From positions 1-37,064 of the forward strand of contig LPNZ01003457.1 in assembly GCA_001655205.1 (NCBI GenBank): a stretch of 37,064 nucleotides of DNA, in the 5' to 3' direction. Positions 22,588 through 33,600 of this stretch are shown piece after piece. The stretch is from Lenisia limosa (Eukaryota > Breviatea). Both the position numbers and the translations under genes were made by a program. A model generated the notes under the pieces. That model did not search any database. It was not told the origin of the DNA and saw only the letters and a list, made by a program, of their open reading frames with translations. Numbering within the stretch: position 1 is the stretch's first letter; each line of letters starts with the position of its first letter.

Positions 22588-25500
22588 CTATCGGTGAGAT
22601 TCCTCGAGTTGCATCAGAAGCGAGGCCGTAAGACGCGGCCGATCTGGATCATAAGTTTCGACATCAAGGACAGGGTGAAAAGGTGAAAAGGAAGTTCAAC
22701 ATACCTTTCGCATCGTCAAGAGGCGGCTCATTCTCGGCATCATTCGTCATTTCGACTGCCACCTTCTTCTGACGAATACTGGGTAGACTCACGTTAATCT
22801 GTACGATGAGAAGAAGCGGGCAAAAAGAGAATAACATACTGCAGATTCACCGATAGTGGACGGAGGAGCCGGAGTGAGAGATGGGTTCTTGATGTCCAAA
22901 TCCATCACCGTCGTGGACGGGCTTGGGGGCTGTGTGACAGAAGCCGCCGGATATTCACCATAACGAGTCAGGAAATACGTCTGCATCTTTCCTAATAAGG
23001 TAAATGGTCCGCACCAAAGTCCTCTTACCCTTTCCTTTAATATCTATAGTGGGGCGACAATGGAACATAAAATCAGGGTTGCCAAGAATGGATTGACGAA
23101 CAACAGACGACACGTGCACGCAGCCAGGCTCCGAGGTTTGTTCCATCCTGCTTGGGTAAGATTCCTCACCCAGCTACTCCTCAAACCGGGCAGCTGCGTT
23201 GGAAACGTCTCCGATGACTCCGAACCGTGGCTGAGTTAACCCTACAACCCCCGCCACTGCAGGTCCGACTGACATTCCTTATTGGTTGGTGAAAAGAAGT
23301 ATAAAAGCAACAAACCGATTCTGACAGACAGTCCGCACATCTCATCGCCAAGTCCCTCAACCGCGTCAATCATGTCCATGGACATGCCACACATTCTAAA
23401 GGGTCAATACTGTTAAAGCAGGGTGGTAATTCAGAAAAATGGCTCGGATTTTCGTTCAATTTTCTCTTAGATTGACGCATATTGAACGTGATATACACAA
23501 AAACTTGGAGTCAAACGCATATTACACAAAAACTTGGAGTCAAACGCATATTGAACGTTCTAAATTTTCTGAATTACAACTGTACCCAATCAAACCTGAA
23601 AGTGTGATCTTCGCACGGGTCTGGTACACCTGAAGCGAGCATATAGCCATCGCCAGCTGTTTCAACTACTCTGTGAATACATGCAGCTGATGCCCCACCT
23701 TTATATACGCCATGCAGTCCTATCAAAGCGTCGTAAGCGGTGTAGAGAGTGTTGAGCAGACGAATGACGTGGACTGGCTGAGACCCCGCAGCGAACGCAG
23801 TAAAACCTGAGCCAAGTGACAAGGAAGTCTTATTTTGTCTTTGAGAGAGAAGGGCGTACCTTTGATATCGGAGAAAAGCACTGTGACTGAATCGTAGGAA
23901 TACGCAGTGGCCCGCCCGGTTTGCCTAAGTTCTATTGCAACCACTTTTGGCAACATCTACAGAATTAGAAGGTAATGGAACTTAGCATTTATCAACTCCA
24001 ATGCTAACTTGGAAGAGAAGGCGTTCAGTGAGTTCGACTTCCCTTTTCTTTGACTCCACTCTATTGTTCCACATGCTGGCCAAAACAAACGACACAATGA
24101 ACAGGAATATGACCAGCACAACTTGAGGGTTAGAAGAACATAATCTCGCCACCCAGCTTACCAGCGCTGATGATGGATGAAATCATGATTTCTTTAAAAG
24201 GTTGTTCGCTCTCATCCACCAGAGAAACCAGAATCCAGGATGCAGTGTTTTGTTGGGCAATCTCCTCCAAGGACTGTAGAGATAACTTGGAGTAGCACAA
24301 CCAACCAATCCTTCCTGACTCATTGATGACCGTTCCGGGTATACAAAGGCCACAGACACCAAATCATTTGATTCTGTGAATCGTTGGTTTGTGAACCTTG
24401 CTTCCAACCGCATCTCCTCAATCTGAAATGTCAAGAGAGACATGCGAGCACAAAAAGAGAGTAGCACTGCATACCACTTCCCAGGCATCTGTGTTGTGCA
24501 TCTTCATGACATGTGTGGGTTGGTCATACATGAAACCCCATTCAACAAGTGGCGTGGATCCCAGAAGGAAATAGCTAAAAAGTGACGAAAGAAGAAAAAC
24601 AAACCCATCCGCATTCATGAGTAGCGTTTCGGATGATGATTTACTAGAGGCGCTGAGTGTGTCCAGTATAAGTTGTCCTGGAATGTGAGATTCTCCTCTA
24701 GGTATCACGAAAAGCTCCACACCCAGACCTTTGAAGTTAATAATAATGCTACCAAGTTTGTTGTTAAGAGGGGACCACACCGGACGACCAAATCGAATCA
24801 TTGGGTTTGGTGGGTCCTGAGAAGGTCAAATGCTGTGCGACTTGAAAGTCCCCAATTGCAACACATTTTCATATGGCATTTCACTTTCACGAATTGCAAA
24901 CCTCAATTTGTCCATTTTCCACATTCAAGTCAAAAGGTGAGGCGTACACAACGCCCGGAAGGGCAGAGTAACTCTCGATAAAGTAATAACGGTCGCTTTT
25001 ATCTTGAAGGCCAGATTGGCCGATCTGTTGAATTAGCTGAAATTCTAGATATGACATGCGAAAACCCTTCAAGGCCCTCAGACCACTATCGGCCCATCAT
25101 CATTGTTAACCCGTACAGTTTCAAAACCATCGTTGTTTAAGAATCGAATCTAATGAAATAAGGGAACATGTGCAATGATAACAAAAAATAAGCCGATTTG
25201 GCGAAACTCACCTGAGCATAGACTCCTTCTCGTGAACTTGAGGAGGCACTGAAAACCTCTTGAATATTTGTCACCTCTTGTGGGATAGGAATTGAGTCAT
25301 TGGAGGGATCTGAGATCAGTGACAAGACTGAATTGGACCTTGTCATCCCAACCTTGACTATCATTTTTTTTACTCTTCACTTGTATTTTTTTTATGATCC
25401 TAGACTAATTTATTTTCATAACCATTTTCCAGTATAACATTAACATCTGAAAGTCTTGTGCAAATACCAAAAATACAATCACTAATGTCCTAAATACACG

Positions 25501-26585
25501 CTATTATTTGCAGTAATTATACAACATTCGCGAAAAGAAAAGCGTGCTTCGGATATCAAAGACAACTTTCCCATTTGAAACCCTGCTATAATAAGACAGT
25601 TTAGTATGACAGATAGGAAATTCCAAACTCTTTAAGTTATATATCCTACTGCTCAAGAAGATAGGAAATTCAAAACTATTTTAGTATATCCTACTGCTCA
25701 AGAAGATAGGAAATTCCAAACAATTTATCCTACTGTTCAAGAAGATAGGAAATTCCAACTATTTAAGTTGTATATCCTACTGTTCATCGAATAATCATCT
25801 TAATATTTCTTATTGACGCTTAAAGACAAATAGACTCATTCACTTTCAATTAGTCCGAATAGGTGGATGAATTATGTCCCTCCTACTGTCAACCATCGGG
25901 AAAGACGTGTCCTTCAGCAGGGATGAAACGACGTTGGCCACGTAGTTACTGTCTTGATGGACTGTGCGAAGACCCAGCGTCACCTCACTAGAGAGCAGTC
26001 GTACCTTTGAAGTTATTCTCCGAGCCAGTCTAACCTTTTCAAGCTCGAAGGCCTCGAGTAGAGATTTTTCATTCTTGATCCGCGTGTTGTAGTAGAGCAG
26101 AATTAAAATCAAGCAAATGAGCGTTGACGGTATCCAGAGGAGAAAGCTTCTTGTAAGAATTGACTATAAAATGAGTTGACCTTGAAATATTTAAAATTCT
26201 TCATCCCAAGACCAACTTTTGCATGAGACCACTTCATTAGAGGCATAACTTCCCCATTTGGTAAAATAACACGGTCTTCCATCACGCTTTGGCTCTTCTT
26301 GAACCGCGAAAAAGTTTTACGCGAGCGAAATTCTTCAGAAAAGGGTTTACTTAGGGCTGATGAATTTGCAACCTGGATGTGATGGGCACTCCTCATTGTG
26401 CCTGGAGTCGATGAAACACCTGCTGAACTTGATTTCGACTTCTTTACACTGATAGGACTTGCCGGAGGTGTCATCTCACCAGGAGTCCCGGGTAGACTGA
26501 GCTTTCTTTCATCCTTGGGGCTAAAATCAATCTCATTCTTCTGAAATTCAGAAGGATCAGCCTCAAACAGCTGAGCTGATGACAT
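22588..26585 (-). CDS. Receptor-type class III nucleotide cyclase (probable guanylyl cyclase) with dCache-like sensor
   Basis: It starts [18 protein letters not shown] (ATG at 26583-26585) with a Ser/Pro-rich cytosolic tail. Then come TM1 ([13 protein letters not shown]), an extracellular dCache-like sensor ([34 protein letters not shown]), TM2 ([14 protein letters not shown]), a linker ([12 protein letters not shown]) and one cyclase domain. Catalytic elements are present: metal Asp in [15 protein letters not shown], metal Asp in [10 protein letters not shown], and transition-state Asn and Arg in [10 protein letters not shown]. The Glu of KVET is the residue guanylyl cyclases use to select GTP. 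The partner position, usually Cys in guanylyl cyclases, is Gly (PRFGVIGD). It should dimerise at the membrane and make cyclic nucleotide in response to an outside ligand. It ends [13 protein letters not shown] at 22588-22590. One intron is 33 nt (23666-23698), one carries a MITE-like element and one a tandem repeat. Length is roughly 900 residues. GTP as substrate is likely, not certain. Confidence 0.85.
23423..23580. mobile_element. MITE-like element with 16-bp terminal inverted repeats inside a cyclase intron
   Basis: GTGGTAATTCAGAAAA (23423-23438) pairs with TTTTCTGAATTACAAC (23565-23580), 15 of 16 positions. The inner core starts and ends TAATTCAG/CTGAATTA, compatible with a TA target-site duplication of the Tc1/mariner type. 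Inside are two exact 29-bp copies (23495-23552). The element sits in a 200-nt intron (23396-23595) between ...CEDHTFR and MCGMSMDM. Taking out 158 nt leaves about 42 nt, the usual intron size here. No transposase is encoded, so it would be non-autonomous. Confidence 0.6.
23495..23552. repeat. Exact 29-bp direct repeat, two copies
   Basis: The unit beginning ACACAAAAACTTGGAGTCAA occurs at 23495-23523 and again at 23524-23552 without mismatch. Flanking fragments ACGCATATTGAACG recur on both sides, suggesting more than one round of duplication. It forms the interior of the proposed MITE-like element. Confidence 0.85.
25612..25791. repeat. Four-copy degenerate tandem repeat (39-48 bp unit) in a long cyclase intron
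   Basis: Copies at 25612-25659, 25660-25704, 25705-25743 and 25744-25791 all begin GATAGGAAATTC and end in TATCCTACTG(C/T)TCA. Length differences come from internal deletions of the AT-rich middle. The array sits in a roughly 520-nt intron (about 25365-25885), much longer than its neighbours, between the first membrane-proximal exon and the sensor exons. It is minisatellite-like, with no coding capacity. Confidence 0.85.
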
Positions 26586-26811
26586 TTACTTCAAAAAAAC
26601 GAATATACAAACTAAAAATGAATTATATTTGAGAAGAAGTAAAGAATAAGTGTCAAAGAGAAGCACCTTCTCTTCTTCAAGGCAATAAAGGGCCTATCGG
26701 GGATTGGGAATTTTGTGAAAAAACCCGATTTCATTACGGTGGCGTAGAACGGGTTTATGAGTTTGTTGCCAAGTGCCAAGACGTTGGGATTATGGCGCCT
26801 ATTGCCCTAAA
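26586..26811. promoter_or_regulatory. Divergent promoter, cyclase and Zn2Cys6 factor
   Basis: Only 226 nt separate the cyclase start (26585, minus) from the ATG of the zinc-cluster gene (26812, plus). Both 5' UTRs and core promoters must lie here. The cyclase side is AT-rich. No clear TATA box or binding-site repeat was recognised. An in-frame GTG at 26773 would lengthen the factor by 13 residues, but the ATG at 26812 is preferred. Confidence 0.5.
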
Positions 26812-29800
26812 ATGAATACATTAGTACCACCACCTACTAGACAGGGCTTTGAAGCTCCGTATTTCGAAGTCTCTGTCGCAAGAGACCGCTTCTCAGATGG
26901 CGAAGGCTCCCCTCTCTCTCTCAGCATCTCACAGGCTTCTAGTGAGCAATCGCTCTCTATTTCATCCAGGTCTGCTCACAGTGAACGCAAGGGAAGAAAA
27001 GTTGCCTGCCTCGCTTGTCGTGGAAACAAGTTGAAGTGTGATGGTAATCATCCATGTGCCAATTGCAAAAAGAGAGGAAAGGGTATGAACTTGTGTTTAA
27101 CTAAAGGGGTGTTGGTGGTTTAACATTACATTTTTGAAGCCCTAATCTTCCTCTGATCATTTATAGATAAAGTAAAGGAATATGATATCAAACCTATTAT
27201 CTATGCTAGGATATCTATTTGAAGTGCTGTACTATTCGACAATTGACAAATAAGATTTTCTAAAGATTATTTCCTGATGGGATGCAAATAATTCAGCTCG
27301 GGTTTTTTTTTTTTTTTTGNNNNNNNNNNNNNNNNNNNNNNNNNNNNNNNNNNNNNNNNNNNNNNNNNNNNNNNNNNNNNNNNNNNNNNNNNNNNNNNNN
27401 NNNNNNNNNNNNNNNNNNNNNNNNNNNNNNNNNNNNNNNNNNNNTGTTTCATACTCCAGATTGTGAGTTTCGTGCACACAAACGTCCGGGCCCAAAGACA
27501 AAATCCGGTGACGTGTCCTTCGCACGTTCCACCTCGCCAAACACCCTGCAGCTTCCCGTCAGACAGTCCAGGACAAGAAGACTCTCTGTAGGGACGAACT
27601 TAATGCTTTCAATTCATCTGATATATTGTTCGTGGTTGTCCAAACCCGCCCCTTTTCTCACATTTCAGCCTGTGCGTTCACTGTCTACTCCCGATGTGAT
27701 GTCGGCTCAGATTGACTCCAGATTGAGAAGTGCGTCGGCTTCTGCGTCGGGTACCGAAGTTTCCACACTGTTTCCCCAGGTCTCAGAGGTTTGTATCTTA
27801 AAATTGGCTTCTAATGGCAATTCAGCTCCTTATGGGTGACAATCGGGCAACGTCTCCGCCACCGGAGCCATCTAACGCATGGGCTGCCCAAAGCGAGTCC
27901 AGTTCATTCTATAGTCCTTCAACGGCTTATAGCGGTTCAGATTATGTCGGTTCTGGAGTAGCAGGGTTGCATGTTCTTACTCTACAGTTTTACGAATGCG
28001 AGTCGCATGTTTCATCAAGTTCCATCGCGGCTCCTATCGAAGATACTGCCAATGCCACTGCTGTTCCCACAATTACTCCTATCATCATTTCATCTTCTTG
28101 TCTGTTGGTCGATGTTGTGTCAATTGAGATTAACTATGAGTTTTATGGGCTGTTAATGTTTTATTGTAATACTCTAATATATCATACCTCAGTTCATGTT
28201 TTAGCCATTAACGCACCTTCCTTCCCACTAACCGGTTCTGACTTTGCATCTTTTCGAGGCATCTTCAATGGTAAGTTCAATGTTGTGTGAGTTTTCTCAT
28301 TTTCTTAGAAACCTATTTGAAATTTGCTTCTCTGATGGGTATTGTTGCATCAGTCATACCTTTTCATGAAGAGCCTTCTGATTCAGTAAGCTTTGTTGCC
28401 AGTTGCCGTCATCGTGTTTAAAACAGTAACATGATCCAGGTGGAACAATTTGTCCATCACACAGCTTGCTACATTGGTGCGAATTTCTTCGGACGCTCAG
28501 CAATGGCTAAAAGGTATATACTACTGTGTATCATATACTGAACCTTGGAAATTGTCCCCCTTTTTAATGTTTATTATTCAGCCATCACGAAGCGGCTCGT
28601 GGCCTGGTGGGAGAAATCATTGACAACAACCATGAAGCTCTCCCTGCTGCTATCTTTGTTCTCGGGACTCATCATCTTTTTGAAGGAGATGTGCCTCGTT
28701 TTAAACACGTACGTTGCAATTGATCTAATTTCAGCAACCCATTGGATGAGGTGTTGATTGTTCAGATGGCCCGGGTATCCTTTTCGCAATCGCAATTGGC
28801 TGAGTCTGACAGTACCCTTTCTCGATCTCTCCAAACTATCTGTAGTTTGCTGCCAGGTGAGCTGATCAAAGGACTGATTTTGTTGTGGTAGTTATCAAGA
28901 ATTCATGATAATATGGACCAAAATGAAGCGTGGTTATTAATGTGATGCTCGAAACTGCGTGAATTACTTCGGTCCAGTCCAACCGTCACCTTTTTAGAAG
29001 GAATCCCAACCCATCTCTCACACCAACTTCACTACTTCTCCATACTCAGGTGAGAGCGTCACTCATTGATAGTCTCTCCAATTATCCCTTTTCATTCTCT
29101 CGCAATCTCTTATCACACCCAGAATCTTCTCCTTATTTGTTGGTCCGCTTTGTTCACTCTGGCCACAACAATTGGAAGGAAAAACGGCCCCGGCACTTCT
29201 CAATAAAATGCCACCTTCTGCCGAAAGCTTCCTTAAAGCTGCAATTGCCTCAAATGGAAAAGCCATCTCCCTCCTAACATCACACCAGCACCTGCGACCT
29301 ATCCAGCAAAAGGATGCTGAAGCAATTGCTGATGTGGGGACCGTTTGTTTTATCAATCCTCGCAGCAACCTGGTCCACCGTGTTGATCTTTTCAGCTTCT
29401 TTCAAAATGGGAAGAACCTGTCAGCTCCAACTACCTTGATCAATTCTATTCTGCGAGGCTAAGTATGCACCCCTTTTGTCGTTGCAAACACTTCCACGCT
29501 GACAAGGTTTAACCTATTTAGACCTCATGCTAGCACTTCTCCACTTTCGGTGCGAACAAAATGAAGTAGCACGTCACCACTCAGCTCTTTTGTGCCAAGT
29601 TCTCTCTGTGAGGGGGGGATAGTTCGTTTTTTGGCTTCACACAAACTCTGTTTCTGTTTAGGGAATAAGAAGGCCCATGTTCTTTGTAATTGACCTTGTT
29701 TTAGACTGCAGGAAATGCTTTACTTGCTTTTGGACGGGCGGAAGCTTCTCTCCTTCACAATCTTGTCACATTCCTTGCCAGTTTCTCTGAGGTATACTTG

Positions 29801-30425
29801 TCTACTCCCGCTCCTTAAGCCAGATCTTATGTTTTTATGCCAAATATTGAACTGTTTTATAACAGCTTAGGTTGCCCACTTGAACACAATCCTGAAGTTT
29901 GTGCAGAATATCTGTAGGGAAGGGAGCTGGGTATTTTGTCCTCGCATCATCTCACCTTTTAGCGTCTGGAAATCTGAAAGTCGAGGCCGCATCAATTCAG
30001 TCCGACATTCAAGTGTGTCTCCCTTGGATCAATACCCCCATCAGTCCCTTCGACAAAAATTGTAAGCTTATCTCACGTCTAACATTTCAGCCCTTCTCCC
30101 TCTCAATGACCTTCTTGACACACTTTCCCTCCCAATCCCCCCGGCTCCGAACACACAGTCCCCGCCCTTAATTGTAAGGAGTTATTAAGATATTCTTCAC
30201 AGCCAAATTCCAAGTTAATGCTTCAGACAACCCCGGGGTGGTTGGAGGAGTACGACACCCCCCCTTTACTTCCGAGTTCACAAGAGGTCAGTGTGGCTGT
30301 TGCGTTACAACGTAACGTTGATGAGCTTCCCTTCGTTCATGCTTATGATTTAGATGAACTACCCCCCTCCTCTTATGTTTGCTTCTGATGACAGTGACTT
30401 GTCCCAACTTCCCTCTTTCTATTGA
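26812..30425 (+). CDS. Zn2Cys6 (fungal-type zinc cluster) transcription factor
   Basis: Exon 1 (26812-27082) ends in the zinc cluster and joins across the gap to exon 2 (from 27460). The result is CLACRGNKLKC...CANCKKRGKDC with spacing C-x2-C-x6-C-x5-C-x2-C-x6-C, the exact Zn2Cys6 pattern; the cysteines are residues 66, 69, 76, 82, 85 and 92. The following CEFRAHKRPGPKTKSGD is a basic linker typical of this family. A Ser/Pro-rich disordered part comes next, then helical exons (VEQFVHHTACYIGANFFGRS; EAARGLVGEIIDNNHEALP; LMLALLHFRCEQNEVARHH) in the position of the fungal transcription-factor middle homology region. The C-terminus is acidic/Pro-rich (ASDDSDLSQLPSFY), a candidate activation region; the stop is TGA at 30423-30425. 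It should act in the nucleus, binding DNA as a dimer or monomer. One intron (29458-29521) seems to use a GC donor. Exons around 28000-28270 are uncertain. Confidence 0.85.
27303..27444. other. T homopolymer plus assembly gap (N 27320-27444) in an intron
   Basis: A run of 16 T (27303-27318) ends in 125 N. The gap lies inside the first intron of the zinc-cluster gene (27083-27459). The protein is unaffected, because the flanking exons join in frame and restore a perfect zinc-cluster spacing. Confidence 0.9.
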
Positions 30426-30651
30426 TTAGGTAAGCTAATGTCATTTTCTTTGACAATTAAGCTATAGTTACGTATAGCCCAGAGTGTGCGACTATTTATT
30501 GTATGTTTATTAGTAAATTAGGAACTTCTTTCAAATATATATGATTTTCTATTTCCGGTAAATCAGTTAAAAATTCGATATTAATAAACGCCAACAGTGT
30601 AGCTGGCTACCTTTCACTATTTTGTTGTTTCCTGTCAGCAATCATGGCGCC
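30426..30651. other. Convergent intergenic space
   Basis: This 226-nt AT-rich space lies between the stops of the zinc-cluster gene (plus) and the tyrosinase gene (minus). It contains AATAAA at 30583-30588 in plus orientation, a candidate polyadenylation signal for the zinc-cluster gene. No other feature was seen. Confidence 0.55.
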
Positions 30652-33600
30652 TTAGATTGGCACAGTGTCAGGGTTGACATAGTCCGGGGGCTCATATCCT
30701 TCTTCAGGGTAGGGCTTGTAGAAGGTTGCAGGGGGGAGCTAAATGGACTTATTGTGGAGTAAAAATGGGTGTAATATAGGCAGCGCATTAAACAATTATC
30801 AAATGTCAGATAATTGACTCACTTGGAATTCAGAGTCGGATCCGTCTTGATTGGCCACGTAGTATGAGATATAACGAACTTCGCCGGTCTCCTCAAGGAT
30901 CTAGTGTGATAAGCAAGCACCGCCACATTACGATCACGTACCTCATTGGTCACGTGGAAGTAGATGATGTCCTCTCTCTACAGAACTATTAAATTGAATT
31001 GCGACCTTTTCTCACTTACCCCCTTTGGGTCAGCTGGATAAAACCTTGCAGACATTGGGAAGCCCATTCCAAATATCGCATGTTGCCCTAGATACGCCAC
31101 ATTTCCCTGGATATGAAATCGGTTAGAGCAACCCTACTTCTCTGAGGGTGTTCCTATTAGGTTGAGGAGTATTGATCCACGCATGAAGAATGTAAGTCTC
31201 CATTGTCATCGGTCTTGGGAAAACCCCAATATACTCTGTGTCTTGTTGAGGAGGATATTCAACACTAAGACGTGAGGGTGTGAACTGGAATACATCATAA
31301 TAACTTTTTGCTCACCCATATTTCTTGGGGAAGTATGTTTCACAAGTTGGACCGGATGTTGAGAATGGGGCACCCCCACCACCCACAGGGAATGGTGAAA
31401 GTAGCTTTGGTCCTACCATCAGTAAATGGCTTGTCATGACAAACCTTCAGTTGGGACTTCTTGTCGCCTCTTTCTGAAAGGCAACTCTGTAGATCGTCTC
31501 TTTGCTTCCTATTGCGTCAATATCACAAAATCATACTCTTTGGTTGTTTGGTGAGGGGTTCGCAACTGGAAGCTCTCCAGGGTCTAATTTCAGTCAATGA
31601 CATAAATTGAAATAAATGGCTATCGATGAAAGTCCACTCACTTGAGTATTCTGAACAGCAGGGAAAGTATCTCGTGTCTTCAGTGATACCCATGACAGCA
31701 TCGTTCCAGGGGCTGATCTCAATATTGACCTGAGATGCGGGTTGTGTTACACCTGGATTCTCGCCTTGCCATACTGCCCATAATCGGTCTGCCTCGCCAT
31801 GCAATGCTAGAGGTGGTCAATGTCCCATTTATGACATATTCGAACCAGTGAAAAATACAATTTAGACAACCACGCACCCCAAAATAGAGGATCGTAAGCG
31901 GCTGTAAGGACAAGACCTAAGTCTCCACCACCTTGTCCGTGGGCTAAAAAAACATTAATTGTGATGGAATATGGTATGAAAGTTAGACAATGGGCATTTA
32001 ACAGACCTGAATTGTGAGCACTTTCAACATCCTGAGTCATTTCTGCAAACGTGTTCTTAGTGAGTGCTTGTGTAGCCTAATGTTAGTTCATGCTGAAATG
32101 AATAACTTACAGTGTTGACAATGTTGGGCCAAATTGGCTGTCCAGGTTGCCAGCCCCGAGAAGTGAGAGTATTATCCCATTTGCGTCCACGATAGAGAGG
32201 ATTGTCTGTCTCAACTCCTATATAGTATGTAATAAACAGCAAGCAAGAGTATGGTACTCACCGTTCTTCATGTACTTCTCATTTCTGAATATTTCGGGTA
32301 CAGCATGAGTCTGGGCTTCTGAACTACCCCAGTGCCAATACGGAAGAGTTACCTGAATCATCACACATGATTTCTAGAAATCTGGTACAAACAGTTGGTT
32401 CATATTCCATTAAGATCTTCTCGAGTTTGCAAAGGTAGTGCCTGTGCCAGGGAAGGAAGAGGGATGAAGAATGTGGACAATATGCTTGATCCACACCTGC
32501 GAAAGGAGGAATACCTCCATGGATACCAGCGATATCAATCCACCTAGGCTGTAAGTGTCAATTAATTCCACCAACTTGTTTCCGTCATCAAACAAGGCTT
32601 GATACGCATTACGCAGAATTTGGACTTCGGCATCAGTCAAGTCATCTGCTGACTTCCGAATCTAATCGTCAATGATGAAATTGAATTTTACAAAATTACA
32701 CTGTTATTAATATTTACTGAATGTTGCTCACAGATATTCTAACACATGTGTCGGGAAGGGGCTCAACTGGGTCTGGGTCTGGATTTGGGTCTGGATCTGC
32801 AGTAGTGGTTAAAACCATTTTGATGAGTTACCACATACCGGGAGGATCAGTTGGAACATCACTGCCATCTGTGCACTGAGCGCACTTACAGCTCTAGAAT
32901 TTCAGATCCTTTTTTTTAGCCAACTTACCACAATGTTGTACGGGAACTCAGCATTGTATAGTGCACGGCAGGTGTCATTTTTGGCACCACAACAACCAGT
33001 ACATCTTGGGAGATTTCCAGCAACAATCTGAAAAATAAGCAACTTAAAATGATAATATACCTCGAGGCGACATGTTGAAGGAAGCTCCTCTGAAATTGGT
33101 GGTTCGGGAACCGGTTCAGGCTCTAAAATGTGAAACATAACACCAAGCTAGATCCCATACCGTCAGGATCATGAACATTGATCACACCACCCTAAACTGT
33201 CAGAACTTAAACAATGACAATGTCAGCCAACCATTGCTGGGTGGAAGTTGCATTGATAATACAGTTTATCTGGAGTTGCATCGTTCGGAGTGAAATCAAA
33301 TTGTCCAGAGCTTAATGGGTTTGAAGGAACACCGATTCCACCAACTGAGTTACCAAAACCACCCAGGTTTCTGCAAAGTCAAATTTAATGAGATTATCCT
33401 CACGATGTTGTGATATAAAGAGGATGGCTTCGTCCAGTGTTAACAGTGAAGCTGTAGGTCACACCTCGGATGAGTTCCAAAACTGCACCTTGTTCGCCAT
33501 TAACTGAGTAACCCTGAAAACTTAGTTTCACCGTTGTTCTGTTTGGTGTTGGAGGAATTTGAAACATTCCATAGTTAGTCTAAGCTAAACTAGATAAAAA

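Noticed and set aside
25612-25791. Tandem copies as a CRISPR array
   Set aside because: Units are degenerate, abut each other without unique spacers, and lie in a eukaryotic intron.
27082-27123. Zinc-cluster protein reading straight through to KRGKGMNLCLTKG and a stop at 27123
   Set aside because: Splicing at G|GTATG to the exon at 27460 restores the exact C-x6-C spacing and a typical basic linker; read-through gives a tiny protein with an odd spacing.
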